This document shows, in pieces, positions 9,867 to 21,345 of a DNA stretch of 64,000 nt. The stretch spans positions 106,483,635 through 106,547,634 of the forward strand of contig NC_134357.1 of assembly GCF_048569485.1 (NCBI RefSeq), in the 5' to 3' direction. A program made the translations under genes and the position numbers. Position 1 is the stretch's first letter, and every line of letters starts with the position of its first letter. This DNA is from Anomaloglossus baeobatrachus (lineage: Eukaryota; Chordata; Amphibia; Anura; Aromobatidae). The notes beneath the pieces are model-generated. The model was given only the letters and a program-made list of their open reading frames with translations, was not told the DNA's origin and made no database searches.

Positions 9867-12800
9867 TTGGTAGGAGAGGCCACCCTAGGTGCTGGGACTC
9901 TCTCAGACCCGGTTACGTGGACTGTGCAAGTGACAACGGGAGAGACGCGGTTCACGGCTGAGGCATACCTCGACTCCGGGGCAGCAGGCAATTTCATCCA
10001 GCAGGCCACGGTGGACAAGTACCAGGTGCCTGTTACTCCACTCGACAAGCCCCTAGTGATTGCCTCTGTGGATGGGAGACCCCTCTCTGACACCATCTCC
10101 TGGATCACCAGGCCGGTCGAACTGCGTATCGGTGCCCTGCACACCGAGAACATCGCTCTCTACGTCCTTCCACACATGTCCCATCAAATCCTGCTGGGAC
10201 TTCCCTGGTTGCGGACACACGAACCATCAGTCAGCTGGGGCACTGGCGAAATCACCCGATGGGGCTCTTCGTGCCATGAGAAGTGTCTGAAGACCATACA
10301 ACCCATCCGACGACCTCCGGTTCCAGAGAACCTACCGGAACTGCCCTCGGCCTATTGGTCCTTCGCAGACGTCTTTGACAAAAAGGAATCTGAGGTACTT
10401 CCGCCACATCGTCCTTACGATTGTGCCATCGACCTGCTCCCAGGAACAACACCACCTCGAGGACGGATATATCCGTTGTCTCCAGCCGAAACAAGGGCCA
10501 TGTCTACTTACATCACAGAGAGCCTGGCAAGGGGATTCATTCGGAGATCCTCCTCTCCTGCGGGAGCAGGCTTCTTCTTCGTCAAGAAGAAGGAGGGCGA
10601 CTTACGCCCATGCATAGACTACCGGGGATTGAATCAAATCACCGTAAAAAACAAGTACCCTCTGCCGCTCATCCCCGAATTGTTTGACCGGCTTAGAGGA
10701 GCTCGTGTGTTCACCAAGCTGGATCTTCGGGGTGCTTACAATCTGGTTCGCATCCGCTCTGAGGACGAATGGAAGACCGCGTTCAATACTCGCGATGGGC
10801 ACTATGAATACTGCGTGATGCCCTTCGGCCTGTGTAACGCACCAGCAGTCTTCCAAGAATTGGTGAACGACATTTTCCGGGACCTTCTCTACGTCTGTGT
10901 GGTAGTATATCTGGATGACATCCTTGTCTTCTCTCCGGACCTCCAGACCCACAGAGAGAACGTACAGCTGGTTCTACAAAGACTGAGAGAGAATTGTCTG
11001 TACGCCAAGTACGAGAAGTGTGTCTTTGAGCAGTCTTCTCTCCCCTTCCTGGGGTACATCATCTCTGATACCGGACTGCAGATGGATCCAAAGAAGGTCT
11101 CCTCCATCCTCAACTGGCCTCCTCCTTCTGGACTGAAGGCAATCCAACGTTTCCTGGGATTCGCCAACTACTACCGCCAGTTTATCCCTCACTTCTCTGC
11201 CCTGACTGCTCCTCTCTCCGCTTTGACCAAAAAGGAGGCTAATCCAAAGGACTGGTCACCTGCGGCCGACGCCGCGTTTGGCTCTCTGAAGCGGGCATTT
11301 GCCTCCTCTCCTGTACTCCACCGTCCGGAGTTAAACCGCCAGTTCACCTTGGAGGTGGATGCCTCCTCCTCGGGAGCCGGAGCAGTGCTCATGCAGAAGT
11401 CCTCCTCCGGGAAGATGGTGACTTGCGGTTTCTTCTCCAAGAGCTTCTCAGCGCCTGAACGCAACTACACCATCGGTGACCGAGAGCTATTGGCGGTCAA
11501 ACTGGCTCTGGAGGAATGGCGCTACCTTCTGGAAGGAGCAGTGTATCCCGTGATTATTTATACGGACCACAAGAACCTGGAATACCTGCGGTCCGCTCAG
11601 CGACTGAACCCACGGCAAGCCAGGTGGTCCTTATTCTTTGCCAGGTTTGATTTCCAGCTCCATTTCCGACCCGCGGACAAGAATGTACGCGCTGATGCCT
11701 TGTCTAGGTCTTTCATGCCCATGGAGCAGGAGGAGGAGACTACCCAACCCATCATCTCTCCTAGCAAAATCATTCCGGTGGCTCCTGTCACCCTGGCCCA
11801 GATACCGCCCGGGAAGACCTATGTCTCTGAGACTGACAGGCAAAAAGTGTTACACTGGGGTCATGCCTCGAAAACAGCCGGTCATGCTGGCCAGAAGAGA
11901 ACATGGGGTGCGATTGTACGTCATTACTGGTGGCCATCCCTTCGCACGGACGTCGCTGCTTTTGTCTCTGCCTGCTCCTCTTGTGCCAGGAACAAGACGC
12001 CCAAACACCTGCCATATGGCCGTCTTCTGCCTCTGCCGATACCCTCAGTTCCGTGGCAACACATAGCGATGGACTTTATTACGGACTTGCCATTGTCCTC
12101 CGGACACACAGTCATATGGGTCATGGTGGATCGGTTCTCTAAAATGGCTCATTTCGTCCCTATGGCTGGACTGCCCTCTGCTCAGGAACTCGCGGAAGCC
12201 TATATACAGCACATCTTCCGCTTGCATGGCTTTCCATCACACATCGTGTCCGACAGAGGAACTCAGTTCACCTCCCGCTTCTGGAGGGCCCTCTGCAAAC
12301 ATCTGGGAGTGACTCTGGACTTTTCGTCTGCCTACCATCCTCAGTCTAATGGCCAAGTGGAGAGGGTCAATCAAATCTTGACCTCCTTCTTACGTCACTA
12401 TGTCAACGCCCATCACGACGACTGGTCCACGCTTCTTCCTTGGGCTGAATTCTCCCATAACCACCACATCAGTGAGTCGTCCTCCAGCTCTCCCTTCCAT
12501 GTTGTTTACGGACTTCAGCCCTCCGTCCCATTGCCTATATCCCCTTCTTCGGATGTCCCTGCTGCTGATACTGTAGCCCGTGACTTCGCTACCATTTGGG
12601 ACTCTGTCAAGGCGTCCCTTGGGCGTGCTTCCCTGCGAATGAAGAGACACGCAGACAAGAGACGTCTGGACCCTCCGTGTTTCTCTCCTGGAGACCTAGT
12701 CTGGCTTGCTTCCAAGTACGTCCGATTGAAGATACCATCCTACAAGCTGGGTCCTCGCTACATCGGGCCGTTTAAGGTCCTCAACAAGATCAATGAGGTC

Positions 12801-13391
12801 TCCTACAAGCTACAGCTCCCGGCCACGATGAGGATACCCAATTCCTTCCACGTCTCCCTGCTCAAGCCGGTTGTCCTTGGTCCCTTCTCCGCTGCTGCCA
12901 GTTCGGCTCCTCCTCCTATTGCCGATGACGACATCTATGCGGTAAGGGATATCGTGGCCATGAAGACCGTACGAGGCCGACAGTTCTTCCTGGTGGACTG
13001 GGCTGGGTATGGTCCTGAGGATAGGTCCTGGGAGCCCCGGGAGAATGTGGGCACTCCGCTGATCCGTGCCTTCCTGTCCCGGTTGCGGGGAGGGGGGCGT
13101 GGGGGGGGGGTACTGTCACGCTCCCCGGGTCCCCTGCGCTGCCCACCGGCTCACCTGTCACGCTCCCCGGCTCCCCTGCCTCGCTTCCCGGTTCCTTGGT
13201 CCGGTCACCGCCGCTCCCCGCTCTCCTGCATCCATTGCCAGCGCGTCCCCGGCGTCCTGGCCCCCGCTCCCGGCGCCAGTCGGCTTCTCAGCCCCAGTCC
13301 GTCCCTGCTGCTTCCTCCTCGCAGCTTCCTGCTCTGGCTTCTGGCACTCGGGCCACGCGCATGCGCATTAGGGCGCGCGCGTGGTCATTGA
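9867..13391 (+). CDS. pol: Chromovirus pol: protease, RT, RNase H, integrase, chromodomain
   Basis: The open frame spans 1,174 codons with no ATG at its head, which fits expression as a gag-pol fusion. In order: an aspartic protease with DSGAAGNF (about residue 35); reverse transcriptase with the YLDDILVF active site (about 346); RNase H with TDHKNLEYL (about 566); an integrase HHCC zinc region (about 660-710); the integrase core with MDFITDLP and DRGTQFTS (about 735 and 795); and a chromodomain with RDIVAMKTVRGRQFFLVDWAG (about 1025-1075). The last ~90 codons read into the 3' LTR. The chromodomain would direct integration to marked chromatin. Confidence 0.9.
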   Translation: MVGEATLGAGTLSDPVTWTVQVTTGETRFTAEAYLDSGAAGNFIQQATVDKYQVPVTPLDKPLVIASVDGRPLSDTISWITRPVELRIGALHTENIALYVLPHMSHQILLGLPWLRTHEPSVSWGTGEITRWGSSCHEKCLKTIQPIRRPPVPENLPELPSAYWSFADVFDKKESEVLPPHRPYDCAIDLLPGTTPPRGRIYPLSPAETRAMSTYITESLARGFIRRSSSPAGAGFFFVKKKEGDLRPCIDYRGLNQITVKNKYPLPLIPELFDRLRGARVFTKLDLRGAYNLVRIRSEDEWKTAFNTRDGHYEYCVMPFGLCNAPAVFQELVNDIFRDLLYVCVVVYLDDILVFSPDLQTHRENVQLVLQRLRENCLYAKYEKCVFEQSSLPFLGYIISDTGLQMDPKKVSSILNWPPPSGLKAIQRFLGFANYYRQFIPHFSALTAPLSALTKKEANPKDWSPAADAAFGSLKRAFASSPVLHRPELNRQFTLEVDASSSGAGAVLMQKSSSGKMVTCGFFSKSFSAPERNYTIGDRELLAVKLALEEWRYLLEGAVYPVIIYTDHKNLEYLRSAQRLNPRQARWSLFFARFDFQLHFRPADKNVRADALSRSFMPMEQEEETTQPIISPSKIIPVAPVTLAQIPPGKTYVSETDRQKVLHWGHASKTAGHAGQKRTWGAIVRHYWWPSLRTDVAAFVSACSSCARNKTPKHLPYGRLLPLPIPSVPWQHIAMDFITDLPLSSGHTVIWVMVDRFSKMAHFVPMAGLPSAQELAEAYIQHIFRLHGFPSHIVSDRGTQFTSRFWRALCKHLGVTLDFSSAYHPQSNGQVERVNQILTSFLRHYVNAHHDDWSTLLPWAEFSHNHHISESSSSSPFHVVYGLQPSVPLPISPSSDVPAADTVARDFATIWDSVKASLGRASLRMKRHADKRRLDPPCFSPGDLVWLASKYVRLKIPSYKLGPRYIGPFKVLNKINEVSYKLQLPATMRIPNSFHVSLLKPVVLGPFSAAASSAPPPIADDDIYAVRDIVAMKTVRGRQFFLVDWAGYGPEDRSWEPRENVGTPLIRAFLSRLRGGGRGGGVLSRSPGPLRCPPAHLSRSPAPLPRFPVPWSGHRRSPLSCIHCQRVPGVLAPAPGASRLLSPSPSLLLPPRSFLLWLLALGPRACALGRARGH

Positions 13392-13898
13392 CCCTTTCTT
13401 AAAGGGCCAGCGTCCATTAACAGGAAATGATGCAAACAGGTACAGGGTATAAAGGGGTTTAATGTCCAAGGGGGCGGGGCCTGATCTTCATGTTTCCTAA
13501 GCTAGGAGTCAGGTCTCCTGGTGTTTGTATGATATACTCACCTATCTCTCTTGTAGAGCCGTGCCTGCCTCGCCATCCGGTCCTGCCGAATCCCGAACCC
13601 CGCACGCTGTCCATCTGCCATCCTGACAGTCCGTACCATCTCGGATCCCTGCGGTGACCCGTCATCTCGCTCCAAAGGTTCCGGACCCCGCCTGACATCA
13701 TCTCGGCTTCCGGACCTGAGCTACGTCACCCGGACTACCATCAGTGACTCCGTGGTCCCAGGGACTTCTCCGTTATACTCATATGCACGGACTGTTCTGC
13801 TGCCTATAGTGCTTCAGCTACCGGACCCCTTACCACCATCTAGGAGTTCGGCCCAGTGGATCCACCTCCTGGGTCTGCCCGTCCCCCTGGTCCTGACA
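13114..13898 (+). repeat. 3' LTR of the chromovirus
   Basis: 785 bp, TGTCACGCTCC...GTCCTGACA, the same length as the 5' LTR with about five visible differences. A G-rich run just upstream (about 13088-13111) is the likely polypurine tract. Confidence 0.9.
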
Positions 13899-14144
13899 GC
13901 AGGTAAGTGCATGTGAAGCTGCCGTAGCGATAATGTTCGCTACGGCAGCTATAACACAATATCGTATGTGCGACAGGGGCGGGGACTATCGCGCTCGGCA
14001 TCGCAAGCATCGGCTTGCGATGTCGTAGTGTGCAAAGTACCCCTTAGGGCAGGGGTGGACAATTAATTTTCCCATGGGGCCGCATGAGAAATTGGGATGG
14101 TTTTAGAGGGCCGGACTAATATAATTAACTCGGTTCTACATATA

Positions 14145-14182
<38 letters not shown>

Positions 14183-14254
14183 AACACGCATATATACTGT
14201 GCGTGTATAATATATATACACATACACACAATGTATACATACACACACAATCCC

Positions 14255-15060
14255 CATATACTACATCACTACACCCGCCACATACTACACCTGTAATATA
14301 CATCAGTATACACTACACCTGTAATAAACTACACCTCTATATACTATACCACTATATATTACATCACTACACCCCTATATACACCTGTAATATGCTACAT
14401 CACTATATACTACACCTGTAATAAACTGCAGCACATCACTATATACTACACCTGTGATAACCTACATCACTACACCCCTATATACTACACTTGTATTATA
14501 CTACATCACTACACCCCTATATAGTACACTTGTATTATACTACATCACTACACCACTATATACTACACTTGTATTATACTACATCACTACACCCCTATAT
14601 ACTACACTTGTATTATACTACATCACTACACTCCTATATACTACACCTGTATTATACTACACCACTACACCTGTAATATACTACACCACTACACACTTAT
14701 ATACACCTGTAATATACTACACCACTACACCCCTATATACACCTGTATTATACTACACCCCTATATACACCTGTATAATACAGGTGTATATAGGGGTGTA
14801 GTGGTGTAGTATAATACAGGTGTATATAGGGGTGTAGTATAATACAGGTGTATATAGGGGTGTAGTATAATACAGGTGTATATAGGGGTGTAGTGGTGTA
14901 GTATAATACAGGTGTATATAGGGGTGTAGTATAATACAGGTGTATATAGGGGTGTAGTGGTGTAGTATAATACAGGTGTATATAGGGGTGTAGTATTATA
15001 CTACACTCCTATATACACCTGTATTATACTACACCACTACACACCTATAAAACTACACCA
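14255..15060. repeat. Minisatellite with orientation switches
   Basis: Units of about 35-45 bp containing ctatatac(a)cctgta and actacaccactacacccc repeat on the plus strand to about 14777. There the array flips to its reverse complement (ggtgtatataggggtgtagt) until about 14997, and then flips back. The centres of the flips are short perfect palindromes such as cacctgtataatacaggtg. The low-complexity reading frames here are not genes. Confidence 0.85.
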
Positions 15061-15689
15061 CTCCACCCCCCATATACCACACCTGTAAAACTACATTCCC
15101 ATATACTAAACCACTACACCCCAAATATTTGTCAAAAGTTACCCCTCTCCCCCAGCCCCCCGCCTGCCCGCCCCCATTGTCCCCGCAGGTTACTAGTAAC
15201 CACTCACCTCTCTTCTTATCGTTCCCGTCCTCAGACACCTCCGTACGAGCCCCCCGCTGAGCTGCTTCTCCTTCACATGGCCAGGCTGCGCCGACGCTGT
15301 ATTCCTAGGAGCCCCCGCCGCTGCCTCTCTCCATATGGCCCCCGCCTCTGCAGCTTCTCCTGCCGGGCGGGAACTTTTCAAATGACACGCGCCGCACTGA
15401 CGATATCAGGGCGCGCGTGTGTCACAGAGAAAAGTGTCGGGCAAGGAACAGAGGAGAGATTCCTGCGTTCCGCTGCCTACACTGTGCGGAGCTTCAGGAT
15501 CTGTCCTCTGTTTCCTGCCCGACACGCAGCGTCTGATGAGGGTCAGGGCCGGCTCCAGGTTTTTGTGCGCCCCGGGCGGAAGAGTCCCAGTGGACCCCAT
15601 CAACACGCAGACACACATACGTACACATACATATTTAAAGACAAACTCACAAAAATACATATAGAACGGACACATCTATACAGTCATAT

Positions 15690-16760
15690 ACACTGACATA
15701 CATAGATACACATTATACATGCCTACAGACACACAGCTCTGCTGCATACATACAGACACACATAGCTCTGCTACAGACACACATAGCTCTGCTACATACA
15801 TACATAGCTCTACTACATACAGACACACATAGCTCTGCTACATACATACATAGCTCTGCTACATACAGACACACATAGCTCTGCTACAGACACACATAGC
15901 TCTGCTACAGACACACATAGCTCTGCTACATACATACACACATAGCTCTGCTACATACATACACACATAGCTCTGCTACAGACATACAGACACACATAGC
16001 TCTGCTACAGACACACATAGCTCTGCTACAGACACACATAGCTCTGCTACATACATACATAGCTCTGCTACATACATACACACATAGCTCTGCTACATAC
16101 ATACACACATAGCTCTGCTACATACATACACACATAGCTCTGCTACATACATAGCTCTGCTACATACATACACACATAGCTCTGCTACATACATAGCTCT
16201 GCTACATACATACACACTTATCTCTGCTACATACATAGCTCTGCTACATAGATACACATAGCTCTGCTACATACAGACACACATAGCTCTGCTACATACA
16301 GACACACATAGCTCTGCTACATACAGACACACATAGCTCTGCTACATACATACACACATAGCTCTGCTACATACATACACACATAGCACTACTACATACA
16401 GACACACATAGCTCTGCTACATACATAGCTCTGCTACATACAGACACACAAAGCTCTGCTACATACAGACACACATAGCTCTGCTACATACAGACACACA
16501 TAGCTCTGCTACATACAGACACACATAGCTCTGCTACATACATACACACATAGCTCTGCTACATACATACACACATAGCACTGCTACATACACACATAGC
16601 ACTGCTACATACAGACACACATAGCTCTGCTACATACAGACACACATAGCTCTGCTACATATATACATACATACACATTGCTCTGCTACATACACACATA
16701 GCTCTGCTACATACATACACACATAGCTCTGCTACATATATACATACAGACAGACACACA
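15690..16760 (+). repeat. Minisatellite, unit about 20-30 bp (cacatagctctgctacatacat)
   Basis: Around forty copies of catagctctgctaca are separated by variable tacatacacaca or gacacaca spacers. The spacer length varies by short steps, which suggests replication slippage. It is not a CRISPR array: there are no unique spacers. Confidence 0.9.
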
Positions 16761-17381
16761 CGCGACTCTGGGGCCCAGCACATACGGCACCGGGGGGGGG
16801 GGGTTTGCAGGGAATACACCTAGGGGGGAGAAGAGCCCATACAGCTCACCAGGGCCCATAAATCGGGGGGTGGGGAGGGCACATACCGCTCAGGTCACGG
16901 TGGAGAGGGGGCCCACACAGAGCCTGAAAGAAGCACTGTGCTGGGGGTCGCTGGCTGGCACTGCAACTCTCATCTGTGGGATGAGCAGGACGCCGGCCGG
17001 TAGCTCCGCCCACAGATTAAGTTCAACCAGGAAGTCTTTGCTCCTTAAAGGGACGGCGCCGCAGATTCCTGCCGAGGACTGCGGTCCCCGGAACTCGGCC
17101 CGGGGGCAGCAGAACTAAGGCGAGTGGGCCCCGGCCAAGGGGCACCAGAACTGATGAGGCCGAGTGGGCCCCCCCAGCTCTCCAGGGCCCCGGCATTTGC
17201 CCGGGCACTGATGAGGGCAATCTGACCACGCGCCTCCCGAAGCCTGGAGCTCCGGACAACAGGTCAGACTGCCCTCATCAGTGACCGGCCAGCAAGGACG
17301 CCCTGAGCCAGGCGGGCCGGTCACAGAGAGTAGGCGGGCCGGGTGTGGCCCGCGGGCCGCCCCTTGCCCAGGTCTGCCTTA

Positions 17382-17960
17382 GGGTAAAGGGTGCTTTACA
17401 CGAGACGATCTTTCGTGCTATAGATCGTCGGGGTCACGGTATATTGTGACGCACATCCGGCATTGCTTGTGACGTCGGGCTGTGTGACACCTCCGAGCGA
17501 CGCAGTATCGCTCACAAATCGTGAGTCGTCTACTCGTCGCTCGGTTTCATAATCTCGTTTAATTAAAATGGCGCCGGTTGCTCATCGTTCCCGGGGTAGC
17601 ACACGCCGCTCCATGTGACACCCTGGGAACGATGAACAGCAGCTTACCTCCGTCCCGCGGCACCCGCCGGCTATGCAGAAGGAAGGAGGTGGGCGGGATG
17701 TTTACGTCCCGCTCATCTCCGCCCCTCCGCTTCTATTGGCCGGCAGCTGTGTGACGTCGCTGTGATGCCAATCGTCCCTCCCACTTCAGGAAATTGACGT
17801 TCGTCGCCCACAGCGAGGTCGTCCAGAAGGTAAGTACGTGTGACGGGGGTTAAACGAGTTTGTGCGCCACGGGCAGCGATTTGCCCGTGACGCAAAAACG
17901 ATGGGGGCGGGTACAATCGATTGTGAAATCGCACAATCGGTCGTCCCATGTAAAGCAGGC
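17382..17960 (+). mobile_element. Harbinger-like MITE, copy 3
   Basis: Bounded by TTA on both sides (17379-17381, 17961-17963). The ends pair gggtgctttacacg with the reverse complement of catgtaaagcaggc. The core is the same as copies 1 and 2 (gtgacgcacatccggcat, ggaggtgggcgggatgttta, cagcgaggtcgtc). It encodes no protein. Confidence 0.65.
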
Positions 17961-19015
17961 TTAAGTTCACACAGTGCGTTTTTCGCTGCGTTTTTGCGCG
18001 TTTTTCGGGTGCGTTTTTGCTCAGAAAACTGCATGACTTTGCTTCCCCAGCAAAGTCTGAGTTTTCATTTTTGCTGTCTACACACAGCATTTTTTTTAGT
18101 TGCGTTTTTGTGGTGCCCACAAAAACGCAGCATGTCAATTATTTTTGTGTTTTTCACTGCGTTTTCCATCCATTGAGTTCAATGAGATGTTCAAAAATGC
18201 AACGAAAAACGCAAATTGAAAATATAGCTGCGTTTTAGTGCGTTGCTTTGACTAAAAACGCAGATATAAACGCAAGGGGTGGGTAGTAAAGTGACATGTA
18301 CAGGAAGAGGATTCCTTCTGTCAGTAAACGCAGAAGCGTGAATCCTCCCGGTACCGCCACCGCTGCTTTAATCTCCCGTCCGGCGCCATGTCTGCTCCCG
18401 TGCGGCGCCATGTACGGGCGGGAAATGGAAGCAGCTGTAAAATCAAAAGTGAACAGTAGAAAAAAAAAGTCATACTCACCTGTCAGCGGACTCCCAGTGC
18501 CATGTCCGCTCCCAGCTCCTCTCCCTCTACCGCCACCCCCGCTCCGGCTGTGTGCAGACTCTCCGGGCACATCCGATGCCTCCAGGACCTAGCGGTAGAT
18601 CACCTGATGCGGTCACCTGACGCATCAGCTGATCTTATGTCTCGCGGTGACGCCGGCTTTTTACCGCCCGGCCGGCTATCAGCTGATGCCGTCAGGAGAC
18701 TTCATCAGTTGATTACCGGCAGCTCCTGCAGCGATCGGACAGGAGTCAGCACGGACATGTGTAGGTTTGTTTTTTTTTGCACCGATGCATCAGCTGATTG
18801 TATAAATGGCTTTTATACAATCAGCTGATGTGTGATGTGATTCAGGCCCTTGAACCTAACACATCATCTGATCGCTTTGCCTTCCAGCAAACCGATCAGA
18901 TGATATTGGATCCGGATTGGACGGCGCGGGACCCTTGACCCAGGATTACTGCGGAGGAGGGGTTCTTTATTTCAATAAAGATGGAGTCACTAATTGTGTT
19001 GTGTTTTATTTCTAA

Positions 19016-20350
19016 CTAGCTGTACTACCCGGCTTCACCTGGGTTAATAGCTGTTGTTAACAAAATAGAATGTATTAACAAAAATGTATTCTGCACGCAA
19101 AAACAAAGACAAAACATATAGATAGAAATGTAATTATTAAAAGGCAAAAAGTAAGCTAATAGAAGCATTTCACAACATATATTTCAACACCACAGATATT
19201 CCACACAGATTCAACTAAATTGGCCAAGAAATGTGCTCCGTCTGTCTCTTTCCCCGTCTGTCTCTTTCCCCGTCTGTCTCTTTCCCAGTCTGTCTCTTTC
19301 CCAGTCTGTCTCTTTCCCAGTCTGTCTCTTTCCCAGTCTATCCCTTTCCCTGTCTGCCTGTCTCTGTCTCTTTTTTTGTCTGTCTCTATCTCTCTGTTTC
19401 TTTCCCCATCTGTCTTTCTAGGTCTGTCTCTTTCCCAGGTCTGTCTCTTTCCCCGTCTGTCTCCCCGTCTCTTTGTCTGTGTCTTTTCCTGTCTGTCTCT
19501 ATTTCTCTGTCTCTTTCCCTGTCTGTCTCTATCAAGGTCTGTGTCTTTCCCCATCTATCTTTGTCTGTCTCTCTGGCTGTCTCCTCCTTCCCTGTCTGCC
19601 TGTCTCTGTCCCTGTCTGCATGTCTCTGTCCCTGTCTGCATGTCTGTCTGTCTCTTTCCCCATCTGTCTCTTTCCAGGTCTGTCCCTTTCCAGTTCTGTC
19701 TCTTTCCAGGTCTGTCCCTTTCCAGTTCTGTCTCTTTCCAGGTCTGTCTCTGTCTGTCTCTTTCACCGTCTGTCTCTGTCTTTCTCTTTCACCATCTGTC
19801 TCTGTCTGTCTCTTTCACCGTTTGTCTCTGTCTGTCTCTTTCCCTGTCTGTCTCTTTCCCTGTCTGTCTCTCTGTCTCTCTCTATCCGTCTCCCCATCGA
19901 TATCTTATTACCTAACATATAAGTTTCTTATACTATGAATGTCTTTTGTTCCTATAGCAACCAAACAGCTCCTACTAATAACCTGTAGTTCCAGGCTCCA
20001 TTTACTTTAATGGAGTCATGTTTTTTGTAGAGTAACTGTAAAGCGCAGGGTTAAATTTTCCTGTCAAAACATAGTCTACGATGCTCCCTGGGTCACATGA
20101 GGTGTCTGTGCAAAATTTTGTGATTGTAAATGCGATGGTGTGGATACACTTTTCACTTTTTCCCCATTATGTTGATAGGGGGCAAAATTGATTGGTAAAT
20201 TGGAACGCGCGGGGTTAAAATTTCGCCTCACAACATAACCTATGATGCTCTCGGGGTCCAGAAGTGTGAGTGTGCAAAATTTTGTGGCTGTAGCTGTGAC
20301 GGTGCGGATGCCAATCCCGGACATACACACATTCAGCTTTATATATTAGA
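19016..20350 (-). mobile_element. Non-autonomous Helitron
   Basis: On the minus strand it starts TCTAATATATAAAGCTGAAT and ends with a hairpin-like cccaggtgaagccggg plus CTAG, flanked by A at 5' and T at 3'. These are all Helitron features: TC start, CTRR end, A/T target. A TCTCTGTC-type microsatellite occupies about 19225-19890. Long reading frames there (rich in Ser, Leu, Val, Cys on one strand and Asp, Arg, Glu on the other) are artefacts of that repeat. Confidence 0.8.
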
Positions 20351-20844
20351 TAAAATATTTTTCTGTGTGGTGTTTTTTTTTATCTTTACTAGAAATTCAT
20401 GGTGGCCATGTCTATTATTGGCGTGACACTTGAATTTCGGGCTTAGGGCCAGCTGATAATATACAGCTAGCCCTAACCCCATCATTACCCAGCGAGCCAC
20501 CCGTCACCAGGGCAGCTGGAAGAGTTGAATACAGCGCCAGAAGATGGCGCTTCTATGAAAGCGCCATTTTCTGGGGTGGCTGTGGACTGCAATTCGCAGC
20601 GGGGGTGCCCAGAAAGCTTGGGCACCCTGCACTGCGGATTCCAATCCCCAGCTGCCTAGTTGTACCTAGCTGAACTCAAATATGGGCAAAGCCCACGTCA
20701 TTTTTGTTTTTTTTTAATTATTTCATAAAATTCATGAAATAATTAAAAAAAAAAAAAGGGCTGCCCTATATTTTTGGTTCGCAGCCGGGTACAAATAGGC
20801 AGCTGGTGGTTGGGGGCAGCCCGTAGCTGCCTGCTGTACCTGGC

Positions 20845-21345
20845 TGTGAGGGCCAGGGAGGACTGGTAGGCCCAGGAGGTGGATCCACTGGACCAAGCAC
20901 CCTACCTGGAGGGCAGGGTACACGGTAGCTGGAGCTCTAACGTGGCAGGAACGGGTGCAGGTATCAGGAAGCAAAGACAGGACCAGGTCACTAAGGTCAC
21001 AGCGTACTTTAAGGTAGTAATAGGAAACAGGAACAAAGACCTGAGTACTTAGCTCACAAGACAAGGCATAGAAACACAAGCGATGATCAGGCGCCGCCCA
21101 CATGGAGAGGCCAGTCTTATATACTCAGCACAGCCTCAGGTCATTTCCTGTTGCAGCAGTGCTGGGGCTATAAGACTAGGTGAGTGGGCGCGGCCCGGTC
21201 CTATACAGAACATTAGTCAGAATCAGACTCCTGAGACCAGGAACAGGACTCTGGGGAGCATGAGCGGGAATGGCAGCCATGACCGGTGGACACGTGGACT
21301 GGATCAGTGGGTAAGGAGTGGTGCTGGGACACGGGGAGCGTGACA
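20845..21345 (-). repeat. 3' LTR of the short chromovirus relative
   Basis: 501 bp in the same direction as the copy at 23194-23694. On the minus strand it starts TGTCACGCTCCCCGTG, similar to the LTR start of the larger chromovirus (TGTCACGCTCCCCGGG). Confidence 0.85.

Larger units (their letters stand above)
8122..13898 (+). mobile_element. Ty3/Gypsy chromovirus, whole-looking, young
   Basis: Two 785-bp LTRs (8122-8906 and 13114-13898, both TG...CA) flank gag and pol. The target duplication GCAGG is exact on both sides (8117-8121, 13899-13903). By eye the LTRs differ at about five of 785 positions, so the insertion is recent. Pol ends in a chromodomain, which places the element among chromoviruses of the Tf1/sushi type. 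It appears whole: the gag and pol frames are long and carry every expected domain. It sits inside the MITE at 7764-14043. There is no typical tRNA primer site; a self-priming site replaces it (8909-8919). Confidence 0.9.
7764..14043 (+). mobile_element. Harbinger-like MITE, copy 2, split by an LTR element
   Basis: The left end GGGGTACTCGC and the right end AGTACCCC are inverted and each is bounded by TTA (7761-7763 and 14044-14046), an exact 3-bp target duplication. The left part (7764-8121) shares the family core (gtgacgcacatccgtcat, ggaggtgggcaggatgttta, cgctcatctccgccc). The right part (13904-14043) completes it (ggtaagtgcatgtg, tatcgtatgtgcgacagg). The Gypsy element at 8122-13898 is inserted between them. 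Confidence 0.65.
14050..17376 (+). mobile_element. hAT-like non-autonomous transposon packed with minisatellites
   Basis: The left end CAGGGGTGGACAA and the right end (reverse-complemented) CAGACCTGGGCAA are imperfect hAT-type inverted repeats. The 8-bp duplication CCTTAGGG is exact (14042-14049 and 17377-17384), the size expected for hAT. The terminal text 'gggccgc' and 'gtggcccgcgggccg' is typical of this repeat group. No transposase was found. The interior is an AT microsatellite (14140-14200), two minisatellites and two CpG-rich blocks (about 15160-15600, 16770-17330). Confidence 0.75.

Noticed and set aside
14454-14801. Tyr/Thr/Ile/Leu repeat protein frame
   Set aside because: Translation of the ctatatactacac minisatellite.
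15690-16760. Array of near-identical ~20-bp repeats resembling a CRISPR array
   Set aside because: Spacers are short variants of the same tacatacaca text, and the surroundings are a eukaryotic transposon.
19220-19938. Long Cys/Ser/Val/Leu-rich reading frames (over 230 codons) and their Asp/Arg/Glu-rich antisense
   Set aside because: They are translations of the TCTCTGTC microsatellite inside the Helitron; all frames of such a repeat stay open.
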